Of a stretch of 64,000 nucleotides of DNA, positions 35,761 to 46,164 are shown in pieces. Numbering within the stretch: position 1 is the stretch's first letter; each line of letters opens with the position of its first letter. Made by a program: the position numbers and the translations under genes. A model generated the notes under the pieces. That model was not told the origin of the DNA, did no database searches, and saw only the letters and a list, made by a program, of their open reading frames with translations. Source of the stretch: Zingiber officinale (lineage: Eukaryota > Streptophyta > Magnoliopsida > Zingiberales > Zingiberaceae); NCBI RefSeq assembly GCF_018446385.1, contig NC_056005.1, forward strand, positions 45,699,461 to 45,763,460, read 5' to 3'.

Positions 35761-35996
35761 CCAGGTCAACCTTGACCTGCGGTTGCACCAATAATCTCCC
35801 AAACATCTATTCTTATCCCACATCAAGAATAGAACTCTCTCACGAGTGTCAAACATCAACATGCAACACAACTAGGTCAACCTTGACCTAAGGTTGCACC
35901 GACAATCTTCCCAAGTCAAACATCAAAATACAACTCGAGTCACGTCAACTCGAGTCGGGTCAACCAGGTCAACCTTGACCTAAGGTTGCACCAACA

Positions 35997-36010
35997 ATCT
36001 CCCCCTTTTT
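35997..36010 (-). other. Polypurine tract of the SIRE element
   Basis: Minus-strand 'aaaaagggggagat' is directly followed by the LTR start TGTTGGTGCAACC. Confidence 0.8.
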
Positions 36011-37930
36011 GATGTTTGACAAAACTCATAATCAAGTTAGGTTAACCCGATAACCTAACTTTGATTTTCCAACCATCTTCCAATGTCCAATGTTCTTTCC
36101 TTGAACATTCTCTGGACATTCTCCCCTTAGGTTAACCCGATAACCTAACTTGGGTTCTCCAATAATTCTCCCCCTTTTTGACACACATTAAAAAGAATTC
36201 CAATGTTCTTCCTCGAACATTCCTTGACATTTTTCCCTTAGCTTAGGTTAACCCGATAACCTAACTTGGGTTCTCCAATAATTCTCCAATGAACACTCTC
36301 CCCTTTTTGACACACATCAAAAAGAAAAAGGAGAGTATCAAGGTCAAGAGTTTCTTCCTAATGAAAGTCTCATACCTTTCATTGAAACTCTTAATTTCCC
36401 CCTTAATACTAAACTTAACAATCAACTAGTGATAATCCCATATCACTAATCCTCAAAAGTCTTAAGGAGTAAAAACTCCCCCTAAAAGTCAACTTCCCCT
36501 TGACAATTAGGTAAAACTCCCCCTAAAGGTCAACTCCCCCTTGACCATTGCACCAACAATGTCTTGGAGAGTTTCAAACCTTTAGAAATCCACAAAAACA
36601 CCATTTCCATAACTGAAATTTCAGACAACAGCTGAAAATCAGAAACTAGACGCCCGATCGGTCCCCGGACCGATCGAACCCATGGATCGGCCCCGGACCG
36701 ATCAGCCTTCACCATGCACCAAGCTCTGCGGTTCTTCTTTGGATCGATCGGCCAGACCGATCCATGCCAATCGATCGGTCCACGACCGATCAGACTTTCG
36801 GATCGGTCCCCGGACCGATCCGGACTCGATAAGCGATTACAAATTTCCTTCCAAATTGAAACTCCTAGAAAATTCCAGAAAATTCGAAAAATTGTGAAAT
36901 TTTGAGGATACATTCCTCATAACATATACTATCATGGAAAAATAGTTTTCTATGAAAATAACTTCCATTTTTCAATCTTGATACAAAGTTCTAAAACTTT
37001 GAAATAGTTCAAGTTTAACTCAACTTTGTATCACAATGTTCAATGATGAATGCTATCACTAGGAAAGCTTCATCAAGGTTTTTCAAATCAATTTTAAAAT
37101 GATTTTAAACATTTTAATTTAGGACCATAATCTTAGAACTATATGTACATGACTTGTACACAAGTTTTCCCTATGATCCTCCATTTCTTGAATTAGGCTC
37201 ATCTAGGTACAAAAACTATGCACCTTGATCCTAACTCATGATCCTAATATCTCATATACATCTAAAGTGTATCAAACACATCCAAGTCAATGTTGATGTG
37301 AGATATGGGTTTAGGTATCTTAGACTAAGGTCTCATGCATTTTCTAAACACAAATTTGATCTCAATATCAAAATGTGTTTTTCATCCTTAAATCAATTTC
37401 ATTGATTATTAATGCAAGAGATGATGACATGGCATAAAATGATATCATAAGTAAAAACATGTGCCAATGTCATGATGTCATGGCATAAAGTTTGAAAACT
37501 TAAATAAACATGACATATAGATAACCTAAGCATTATCATGACATTTCAAGTGATAATAAAATAAATATGATGTCATGGCATGGCATATGGCAACCAATCA
37601 TGGCAAGTTAGTACAAATAAAATACATAAATTCCCTATCTAAGTATCTTTAGCCTTAGCTAATTTAAAATCTAACCCTAGATTGCCCATATATCCCTAAG
37701 AGAAAACCAAAATCCCAATTATGGTATTTCTCTAGGTTTTCTTAAATTGTGCCAAATAAGATTAAAATCGATATTTTTCAAATATGGCACAATTTACTCT
37801 TCAAGGAGTAAATAATAATTCATTTTCATTTTCAAAGGTTATCAAAACCTTGAAAATGCTCCTTGAGTGTCAATTTCCTCAAAGTTGGGTTAACTACCCT
37901 TCTAATTGGAGTTGACACTCTCTAACCCAT
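36011..37930 (-). other. Non-coding stretch in place of pol
   Basis: In a complete SIRE element pol would follow gag. Here there is no recognisable protease, integrase or RT. The stretch nearest the polypurine tract (36011-36350) has repeated 'gttaacccgataacctaac' and 'tctcccc.tttttgacaca' words. A second GATCGGTC palindrome group lies at 36655-36832. The rest is AT-rich. Confidence 0.7.
36655..36832. repeat. GATCGGTC palindrome group, internal
   Basis: Pairs such as 'gatcggtccccggaccgatc' and 'gatcggtccacgaccgatc' repeat the LTR motif inside the element, between gag and the polypurine tract. Confidence 0.8.
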
Positions 37931-39406
37931 CTATGGGATAAAGAAGATGCTCCTAGGAATCCAATATCTATGTGAGCTCATTGGGTTCACTAAATATTCA
38001 CTAGGGATGACTTCCCTAGCAACCCTCCTAATGACCCTCTTAGGCTTTGAAGCCTTGGTCATTTGGGACTCATCAAGATCAACTCTAGGGGTGACTCCCC
38101 TTGTGACCTTGGTGGTGGTCTTCCTAGCCCTAGTTTTTGTTCCATAATCGAAAGGAACATTATGATAGGTGGGCTTGACCATTTGGGACTTAGGTTTGTG
38201 ACCCAAACCTTTCTTATCCTTGGGCTTTAAAATTTGACCCTTAGACCCTAGAGTTGACTTCTCTAAATTCTTTAGGGCCTTTTCTAGAGTGTCAAGTCTT
38301 GACCTCAAGACTTGATTTTCTTTCTCTAAAACCTCAAGTTTTAATTTATCATTCTTTCTTGAGGTGTTCCTAGGCATATGTCTAGTTGTCTTGGGGTTTC
38401 TACCTAGGTTTCCCTTAACCTTAGATGAGTTAATCCTAGGGTTGGCTTTCCTAGTGTTATCCTTATCTAGACTAACATCTTTGGCACCTAAGCACATATA
38501 TTGATTTCTAGTGTTAACATGCTTATCATTATTGACTAATGCAATAAAATTACTAGCATGTATCCTACTAGAATTGCACGAATGAGCCTTAAAAGATACC
38601 TTAGGGTTTGCCTTAGCTCCCCCTATCGTTGTGCCCGGTCTCTTGCCCTTGTGAGGTTGCCTCCCCCTCGGACAATGGCTCCTATAGTGTCCCCTTTGCT
38701 TGCATTGGAAGCACACGATGTGCTCCTTGCCCTTGCGTTTCGGGACTCCGGCTTCCTTGACCTTTGGTGCCGGTGGAGTCTTTCTTACCCTCTTTGGACA
38801 CTTACTCTTGTAATGTCCATGTTCCCTACACTCAAAACACATTATATGCAATTTACTTGAACTTAAAGTGTTTGAGTTACCTAGGGTCGAGGATGGATGG
38901 ATGCTCTCTTCTTCATCCCTCCCGGAGGTAGAAGCTTCTTCTTCTTGCTCCGATCTTGAAGAGGAACTCTCCTCCTCTTCTTCTTTAGATGTTGAGTGGC
39001 CCTCAACTTCTAAATCTTCTCCTCCATGATGTGAGCTCCTTGGCTCACTTGACTCCTCTTCATGACTTGAAGTGGAGTTCTCCTCATGGAGCTTTGCCAA
39101 GTTATTCCACAACTCCTTGGCATCGTTATATCCACCTATCCTACACAAAACATCATTAGGTAAAGAAAATTCAATGATTTTCGTTACCTCATCGTTGATG
39201 GTTGATTGGTGGATTTGCTCCTTCGTCCACCCCTTCTTCTTGAGAGGTTTTCCTTCTTCATCCTCCGGAGGAGTGAAACCTACTTGCACACACCTCCAAT
39301 TCTCAAGATTAGTCATAAGAAAATATTTCATTCTTACCTTCCAAAACGCGAAGTCGTCGCGATCGTAGAAGGGTGGAATCGTGATGTCCTCTCCGAGTTG
39401 ATCCAT
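37931..39406 (-). CDS. gag: Gag protein of a SIRE-type copia element
   Basis: Gag assembles the virus-like particle and binds element RNA. The intact 491-codon frame starts MDQLGEDIT 47 bases after the primer site. The N-terminal part ('FAFWKVRMKYFL', 'AKELWNNLAKLHE') resembles the copia gag domain but looks shortened. An acidic Ser/Glu-rich stretch (residues ~108-170) follows. Two zinc knuckles of the form CX2CX4HX4C sit at residues 190-203 and 232-245. A coiled-coil-like segment lies near residues 355-390, and the C-terminus 'EYLVNP...YWIPRSIF' is typical of SIRE gag ends. No stop or frameshift is present, unlike every other long element frame here. It has no pol behind it, so enzymes must come from an autonomous relative. 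Confidence 0.88.
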   Translation of the reverse strand: MDQLGEDITIPPFYDRDDFAFWKVRMKYFLMTNLENWRCVQVGFTPPEDEEGKPLKKKGWTKEQIHQSTINDEVTKIIEFSLPNDVLCRIGGYNDAKELWNNLAKLHEENSTSSHEEESSEPRSSHHGGEDLEVEGHSTSKEEEEESSSSRSEQEEEASTSGRDEEESIHPSSTLGNSNTLSSSKLHIMCFECREHGHYKSKCPKRVRKTPPAPKVKEAGVPKRKGKEHIVCFQCKQRGHYRSHCPRGRQPHKGKRPGTTIGGAKANPKVSFKAHSCNSSRIHASNFIALVNNDKHVNTRNQYMCLGAKDVSLDKDNTRKANPRINSSKVKGNLGRNPKTTRHMPRNTSRKNDKLKLEVLEKENQVLRSRLDTLEKALKNLEKSTLGSKGQILKPKDKKGLGHKPKSQMVKPTYHNVPFDYGTKTRARKTTTKVTRGVTPRVDLDESQMTKASKPKRVIRRVAREVIPSEYLVNPMSSHRYWIPRSIFFIP

Positions 39407-39452
39407 CTCTAGCTTGTGCTCCCTCGGGTGTTAATCCGTGAAGAGCGACCTC

Positions 39453-39464
39453 GCTCCGATACCA
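39453..39464 (-). other. Primer binding site of the SIRE element
   Basis: Minus-strand TGGTATCGGAGC, one mismatch to the initiator-Met tRNA site, sits beside the 5' LTR and before the gag start. Confidence 0.8.
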
Positions 39465-39465
39465 C

Positions 39466-41132
39466 TTCGTACGGCTAGAGAGGGGGGTGTGAATAGTTGC
39501 CCCAATTTTTCGCGTTTCTTTCTACAAACTAGGGTTAGCGCAGCGGAAACTAAATGCAGAAAGAAAACAGGAGAAGAAATCAAACCTCAACGCAAGGATG
39601 TAACGAGGTTCGGAGATGATACTCCTACTCCTCGGCGTGTCCGTAAGGTGGACGAGCCCTATCAATCCGTCGGTGGATGAGTCCCCGGAAAACCGGCTAA
39701 ATCAAACTCCTTGTGGGTGGAGAAACCTCGCCACAATCACTTGCAACAGCAAGCTAAGAGTACAAGAGAATAGCAAGAACAAAATACAACAGGAATGTAA
39801 ACACAGTAGCTTGCCTTCTCGTCGACTGGGGTCCCAGATGAAGTAGCAACTTCACGGACAGATGCAACAAGCAACTCAGCAGCAGCTGATCCAGTCGTGG
39901 AATGAAGCTCACGCGAAGCTTCGGAAGCGAGCTCAACAAAGCTCAGAACCTCAGAGCACAGAAGCAGAAGCTTCAATCCAAGGAAGAAGAAGAAGGAAGG
40001 AGCAGTCATCAGCAACGAAGCCCCTAACCCCTTTATACCTGCACCTGCGAAGAAGATAAAGAAGACACAGAATCTAGTCGTTGTGTCGCAACGGCTAGTG
40101 CGTGGACCGATCAGGCTGAAGCCTGATCGGTCCAGATCCTCTCTGATCGGTCCGGACCGATCAGACTGCTCGATCGGTCCCCGGATCGATCAAGCCTCTT
40201 TCGCAGAACTTGCCCGGTTCTGTTGCGTCTCGATCGGCCCGTGGACCGATCGAAGTGCATGGATCGGTCCGTAATCGATCCTCTCCTTCTCTTTGCCTTC
40301 GTTCGCTTTACGGTCGATGCGGGGCCGTCGGATAACTCATACAAGAGCATCTTGTTGTTCGATCGGTCACGGCCGTCGAGATAACCGATGTATCCAGATC
40401 GATCCATCGATCGATCCGGAGCTTTTTGCCCAAACCAAGTCCCAAACCTTCCAAACCAACATCCGGTCAACCTTGACCTGTTGGTATATCATACTTAGCA
40501 TCCGGTCACTCCATTGACCTGCTAAGACTTCCCACCAAGTGTCCGGTCAATCCCTTTGACCCACTTGGACTTTTCTCTTCGTGTCAAGTATCCGGTCACT
40601 CCCTTGACCTACTTGACCTTCTCAACACCAGATGTCCGATCACCCTTGATCCATCTGGATTTTCCCTTGCCCGGCTTCACTCACCAGGACTTTCACCTAG
40701 CTTCACTCACTAGGATTTTCACCTGGATTTCCCGACTGCCTGGCTTCACTCACCAGGACTTTTCCCCGTGCCAAACTCCTTGTTTGGACTTTCCCAGTGC
40801 CAAGTCTCCATACTTGGACTTTTCCAGTGCCAAGCTCCCTGCTTGGACTTTTCCGTGCCAAGTCTCCATACTTGGACTTTTCCCGAATCAGGTCAACCAG
40901 GTCAACCTTGACCTGCGGTTGCACCAATAATCTCCCAAACATCTATTCTTGTCCCACATCAAGAATAGAACTCTCTCACGAGTGTCAAACATCAACATGC
41001 AACACAACTAGGTCAACCTTGACCTAAGGTTGCACCGACAATCTTCCTAAGTCAAACATCAAAATACAACTCGAGTCACGTCAACTCGAGTCGGGTCAAC
41101 CAGGTCAACCTTAACCTAAGGTTGCACCAACA
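39466..41132 (-). repeat. 5' LTR of the gag-only SIRE element
   Basis: About 1667 bp, near-identical to 34327-35996 except in the palindrome block 40103-40415. Its inner edge lacks the ~13 bases present at the outer edge of the other LTR. Confidence 0.85.
40103..40415. repeat. GATCGGTC palindrome array, right LTR
   Basis: Contains a perfect 22-base palindrome at 40143-40164 (centre CCGG) and several imperfect pairs. It is much more diverged from its partner block (34965-35285) than the rest of the LTR. Confidence 0.8.
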
Positions 41133-41137
41133 ATTTT
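41133..41137. other. Target site duplication (right) of the gag-only SIRE element
   Basis: 'atttt', matching 34308-34312. Confidence 0.75.
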
Positions 41138-41625
41138 GATTTTTCCAAATGAGTTAGCATGACTGGAGCATCATCCAGTAACCAAGATGTAGTTTGAGAT
41201 ATCACCATAGGAACTAAGTACTAAACAAATAGGATCAATCATGATTATTCCAATGATATCAACTATTCAAGCTCAAGTAAAGTGATAATAGAATTCTTAA
41301 GGTTAAGCCAAAACTCGAATTTGTTTCCATACAATACTTAGCTCATATCATGTTACTTAAGATAGAGAAAAGAGATACACTAAACATACTAGCGTTATAT
41401 CTAAAATATCATGAATCAAGATATAAACGTGCAAACAATTTTACTTATAGACAAATCAGCAGAAGTGAGGAATGATGTTCTCAATATACTACATGTTTCA
41501 AAAGACAGTCAAGTGACAGTCAAAACCAAATCTAGCAACAAAGCAAGGAAAAATGCTTGCAAAAACTGAATGCAAGCAAAGCAAAACAAAATGCAGAATA
41601 ACTGAAAATGTAAAAGAAAAACTAC
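41138..41625 (-). other. Athila internal, non-coding
   Basis: AT-rich sequence between the SIRE insertion and the end of the ORF-1-like frame; no gene seen. Confidence 0.5.
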
Positions 41626-43200
41626 AAATATAAAAGAAAATGCAGAAATTTCAGGTTGCAAACACCCCCCTCCCCCAGACTTAAACTTTTCATCGTCCCG
41701 ATGAAATCAATATCATTGTGGTGGAGGGGAGGGTAGGGAAATGGAGGTCTACATGGTCGGCTAGCAAGAAAACTAAGAAAACTAGGAGTCTCGCTCAGGA
41801 TCCTATGATATTCATAGAGGGCGTCAACTTGTTGACGTGTAATGGTCATGCCCTCTATGAACTCTCTCATTCTAGCTTGATTTATATCATAATCCTGGAC
41901 AAATTCAGCCACTTGACCCTGAAAGTTCCTCGTGAACTGAAAATGATCTTGCACCTCTCTATACTAGTCATCAGACAAGGTGAAGTGACCCTTCAACATT
42001 ACTCATTGGGCCTCTTACTTCTCGTGAAGCGAGTCTAGAGAGACACGAAAATCAAAAAAATCAAATCTGGAGTGATCCGTACCATGGGCAAAAGAGTGCC
42101 TAGTAGGTTCTGGATGTCTGGACGACTGCGGGTGTCTAGATGACGAGAGCTCAAGGTGGGGCTCGGTGTCTCCGGACAAGGAAGGGGCATTCTCAGGATC
42201 TAAATCATTGATCACCCAATTAGCAGGGTTGCGAACGCTCGGGATAAGGAAAGGGTAATGGAAACCCATCCTTCTTAGGAAAGGTAAAACCATTCTCATC
42301 CCGGAAAATCATCTTCATGGCAAGACATGTATCGATATCGATCATGTCATTGCCATGAACGATTTCTAACTCGTCTAGATCACAACCCAGATTTATAGCT
42401 ATTTGGATAATCAATCCACCAAAGGCAATCAATCCCGAGGATGTTTTCCCAGCTCTCACTAGGTTTTGCAAAAAATGGAAGCCGAAATCAAAGTCAACCT
42501 TATGTAACATAACCCATAGAGCATAAAGTTTCACTTTCATTACGACTCCATCACTTTCCCCTCTATCAAAAATAGTTTTACTTATAACTCAGTGTAAGTA
42601 TCTAAAGATGGGGTTTTGCATATAGTAAGCTTTAGCTCTAGAAGGCTCATAAGGTTGATTCAATCCGGTGATTGAATTTCAAAAATTATTCCAATTAAAT
42701 CTAGGGTCAAACATGTGAGAGCTACCATTAGACACACTAAAACAACTGTTGAAGTCACTAAATATCCACTGAATTTCTTGATTCATTAATCTAAAAGTAA
42801 TTTTGTCAACATAATCATCTTCATTTGAATAGTGAACATCTAATGAGCTCAAGAATTCAAGTATAATTCAGGGGTATGTAGGAAGATGTGTGTACATAAT
42901 ATCATCCCAATTTAGAGAACTGATCATCCAATGTACATCATCTCTAATTCCTAAAATGTTCAAAATAGTTGGGTCCATGTATCGTGTACACACAACCTTC
43001 CTTGTGACAAGAATATCAAATCTAGTTTTATGATCTTCATTTCTAAAAACGATATTCAATTCATTATCGTTACCTTCGTCATATGCCCTCCGTTTGCCTT
43101 TCCCCTTTACAACTTTCTCTTTGCCCTTTTCCTTTGATGGATCCTTTTCTCAGCTTGAACCACCACTTACTTTTTAAAGCTTCTTCAAAAGGTTGGACAT
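41626..43200 (-). pseudogene. ATHILA ORF-1-like protein, broken
   Basis: On the minus strand a frame starts near 43200 with a Lys-rich N-terminus ('KGKEKVVKGKGKRR'). It continues 'TRYMDPTILNILGIRDDVHWMI' (around 42910), 'MKVKLYALWVMLHKVDF' (42540) and 'GLIAFGGLIIQIAINLG', and ends in a coiled, charged tail near 41626. The order fits the plant retrotransposon ORF-1 family named for Athila, whose function is unknown. At least three stops or frameshifts separate the pieces seen at 42868-43059, 42220-42540, 42015-42299 and 41622-41954. It takes the place where pol would normally continue. Confidence 0.65.
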
Positions 43201-43439
43201 GATGTCAAGTTCCAAGAGGGAAAAGTGTTGTTTAATTGGAGACGTGAGATCTTGAGAGAATAGATCTCAAAAAATAGGATCTTAGAGAAGGAAGTTGTAG
43301 ATCTTGAGGGTACGAGAGGAGAATTGTTGTTTAGATCTAAATCTAGATGTGGTTTATGGAGAAGAATGATTCAGAGATCTAGATCTGAGAGGTTAAGAAG
43401 GAAGGTTGAAGATGAGAAAGGGTTGGAGAGAAGATTTGG

Positions 43440-43870
43440 CTTGGGGGTGTGGCCGACATGGCCTTGGCATGATCGTGTCTTATAGACACAATCAGTTCAA
43501 GATGCTCCACACAACAGTGTAGATCTACACGGCCCAAGCAGTCCTCCTTTCAATCAGAATCACACGGCCGTGCCAAATGGCACAAGCAGTGTCATCTCCT
43601 CCTCGGCTGGGCTCACACGACCGGTGTCACACGACCATGTTCATTTTCTTCTCTGTTAGCCTCACAAGGTCGTGTGTGTCACACAACCTCCTTCTTCTCC
43701 TCCTCTGGAATTTTCATACGGTCGTGTGAAATCACACGACTTTATCCTTCTTTTTCTCTAGTGAGCACACATGGCCAGTGTGAGTCACACGACCTTGTGC
43801 TCCTCCGCCTCTGTAAGTGTCACACGACCGTGTATGGTACACGATCGGGCTCTGTTAAGACCTGTATTAC
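43440..43870. repeat. Palindrome array inside the Athila element
   Basis: About ten words of the CACACGACC / GGTCGTGTG type, the same motif class as in the Athila LTRs, alternate in orientation upstream (minus strand) of the ORF-1-like frame. Confidence 0.75.
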
Positions 43871-44273
43871 TGAATTTCCTCCTTTTTGACTTCTCCAATG
43901 CTTCTGGAAGTAATGTACAACCTAAAAATAATAAAGAAAAACAATTTTAAAACATTAACTAATGAAAAAGAAAGTTATAATTGAATCTAACTAAAGAAAC
44001 CCTTGGGTTGCCTCCCAAGAAGCATTTGTTTAAGGTCATTAGCTCGACCCCGTTTCCATTTTCAATGCTATACCCAAGGGGACATGGATTTCCCTAGGGT
44101 TGAGTGTGTTTCTTCTTCCCTCATTCTTGCCCTCGGAGGGTAGATGTACTTCTCAGTTTTTATTTGGGGCTTTCTCTCAACAATTGCTAGATCATGTTCC
44201 TCATCCGGCGGCCTCCCATGAGGATGGAAGTTTCAATCCTCCAATTTGTAAGCATCCACCCTGCTGCAAATGC
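43871..44273 (-). other. Athila spacer after protease
   Basis: Contains 'cccttgggttgcctcccaag' (complementary arms CTTGGG/CCCAAG) and 'gtcattagctcgacc', words I recognise as common in plant Athila-like elements. Non-coding. RT, RNase H and integrase would be expected here and are missing. Confidence 0.5.
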
Positions 44274-44695
44274 TCACAAGAAAGAAGAGGCATGATTAGA
44301 AGAATTAGATAGATCATACTCTAACATTTCCTTACCGATTACCAATGAAAGTTTATGGTTTTTCACATCGATTATAGCTCCAGCTGTTGCAAGAAAAGGT
44401 CTTCCCAGTATTATTGGAATCTTCAGGTCTTCTTCTATGTCAAGCACAACAAAATTTGTGGGAATAATACTCCCACCCACTTCTACTAGCACATCTTCAG
44501 CAATACCCATAGGGTACCTACAAGTATGATAAGTTAATTGCAGTGCCATAGTAGTAAGTTTAAAGTTTTTGAGACCTACCTTATTACAAATTGAGTATGG
44601 AATGAGGCAAACACTTGCCCCCAAATCATAAAAAACTTTTTCTATTAATTCAGATCCTATAGTGTAAGGAATATAAAAGATTCCTGGGTCTTGGA
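44274..44695 (-). pseudogene. Athila protease
   Basis: Aspartic protease that processes the polyprotein. The minus-strand text 'PGIFYIPYTIG' leads to the active site 'DLGAS' (codons near 44613-44630), then 'LIPYSICNKVGL', 'YPMGIAEDVLVEVGG', 'FVVLDIEED' and 'PIILGRPFLATAGAIIDV'. The DLGA active site and the ILGRPFL block are typical of Athila. The domain itself is open, but it is cut off from gag by stops and has no RT behind it. Confidence 0.8.
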
Positions 44696-46164
44696 TCTTC
44701 GGGGAAGTATTCTTCTCAAATAAAGCACTACATTCTTCAATAAGAGTTACGGTCTCGATCTCTCCTTTTTCTTATTTTGTTGGAGATAATATCCTTCAGA
44801 AATTTGGCAAACTTTGACATTTGTTGAATGACATCTATTAGAGGGACCTCAAGATAAATATCTTTAACCTTATCAAGAAATCTATCAAATTCTTCATCCT
44901 TCTTCAACATGACTAATCTTTTAAAGGGATTACTTGGCTTTGAGGGTAGCGTGGAAGAGTCTCTTCAACCTTCTTGGTATTCTCCTCATCATCTTGAATC
45001 TGAACTGGTTCAAGTGTTGGAGGAGAGAACTCTTCTTGAATCTTCATCCCTTTTGGAGCAGCCACTTGAGAATCCCCCAAGGTCCGTCCGCTCCTAAGCT
45101 AAATTCTGTTGCAGTGTTCCATTGGATTTACATTAGGTTTTCTAGAAAATTATCCAGATGCTCTTGAAGATGAAGAAGTTATCTGGGCAATTTGGATATA
45201 TTACATTTTCTGGTGTTTCTCTAAATTATCCATTTTCTGATTTAACAACTTGATTTCTTGCTTCAATTCGTTTTGACCATAAATGACTTCTTCAAGCATG
45301 TTCTCTAATTTAGAAAATTAACAGCCATGAGAAGGTTGTTGTTGTTGAAAGTTTTGTTACCCAGGCTGGTAGCTTGCTCTAGAGCCCATGGATAGTCCTT
45401 CATCTTGATTATTATGATAAGAGAAGTTTGGATGATTTTTCCAATCACAGTTGTATGCGTTGGAATATGGATTGTTCTATTTTTTATTATAACTCATGAT
45501 AGCATCGCACTGCTCAAGTTGATTGATATGTACAGAGATGGCTCCCAATGGGCATGAGTCTTGAGCATGATCTGTGCTTCCACATATTTCATAAACACAC
45601 ACTATGGCGTTGACTGTGTTAGAATTTGTTCCCATATTTTTCAGCTTTTTAATAAGAGCATCCAGTTTTGAAGACATCAAAGTAATTGCATCTACATCAA
45701 ATTTTCTTGATGCTTTAACTAGGTTTGGATAAGAATAGCCTCCACTTCTTTCTATTGCCCATTGATGATGATTTTGTGCTACACTTTCAATAATACTCTC
45801 GTCTTCATCTATGCTTTTGTCCATAAGTGCCCCTCTAGGTGCAGAATCTAAAGACACCTTTATATGATAGTTGATGTTGTTATAAAACGTATGTAGAACT
45901 AGCCATTTTTCCAATCCATGATTTGGGCATTGTTTGAGCATATTGTTGTATCTATCTCATGCTTCAAATAATGATTCAGAGTCTGACTGTCTGAAGCTTG
46001 CTATTAAATTTCTCATATGAGCAGTTTTGCTTAGAGGATAGAATTTGTCTAGAAATTATTACTCACATTGTTCCCAAGTGGATATACTATTTACTGGCAA
46101 AGAATGTAGCCACTGTTTGGCTCTGTCTCTCAAAGAAAATCCAAATAATAATAATCGCACTGCT
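44696..46164 (-). pseudogene. gag: Athila gag, middle and C-terminal part
   Basis: Minus-strand frames show 'LFGFSLRDRAKQWLHSLP' next to 46164, then 'MLKQCPNHGLEKWLVLHTFYNNI' (45477-45941), 'ESVAQNHHQWAIER' and a zinc knuckle in which the first Cys is Tyr ('YEICGSTDHAQDSC'). A degenerate Gln/Asn-rich stretch follows. Stops and frameshifts occur between pieces. It continues the N-terminal piece at 51634-52040 across the Tekay solo LTR, in the correct order and close to the right frame. Confidence 0.75.
46160..46164. other. Target site duplication (left) of the Tekay solo LTR
   Basis: 'ctgct', against 'ctact' at 51634-51638 (one transition). Confidence 0.6.

Larger units (their letters stand above)
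34313..35996 (-). repeat. 3' LTR of the gag-only SIRE element
   Basis: 1684 bp, plus-strand TGTTAGGATCC to CCAACA. The outermost ~13 bases (TGTTAGGATCCTT) are missing from the other LTR beside the primer site. It includes a palindrome array (34965-35285) and CTTGGACTTTTCC repeats (35440-35760). Confidence 0.85.
34313..41132 (-). mobile_element. Gag-only SIRE/Maximus-type copia element
   Basis: A 6.8-kb element with near-identical LTRs (34313-35996 and about 39466-41132), initiator-Met-type primer site, one intact gag frame, a ~1.9-kb non-coding stretch and a polypurine tract. No protease, integrase, RT or RNase H is present. This matches the described class of non-autonomous terminal-repeat elements with only gag (TR-GAG). 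It is inserted in the Athila element and flanked by 'atttt'. Confidence 0.88.

Noticed and set aside
35420..35891. A 124-residue protein frame rich in FTHQDF-like words
   Set aside because: It is the translation of the LTR tandem repeat, also present at 40556-40930, with no sign of coding use.
37947..39412. Plus-strand frames opposite the SIRE gag
   Set aside because: They are shadows of the minus-strand gag, which has zinc knuckles and a clear family match.
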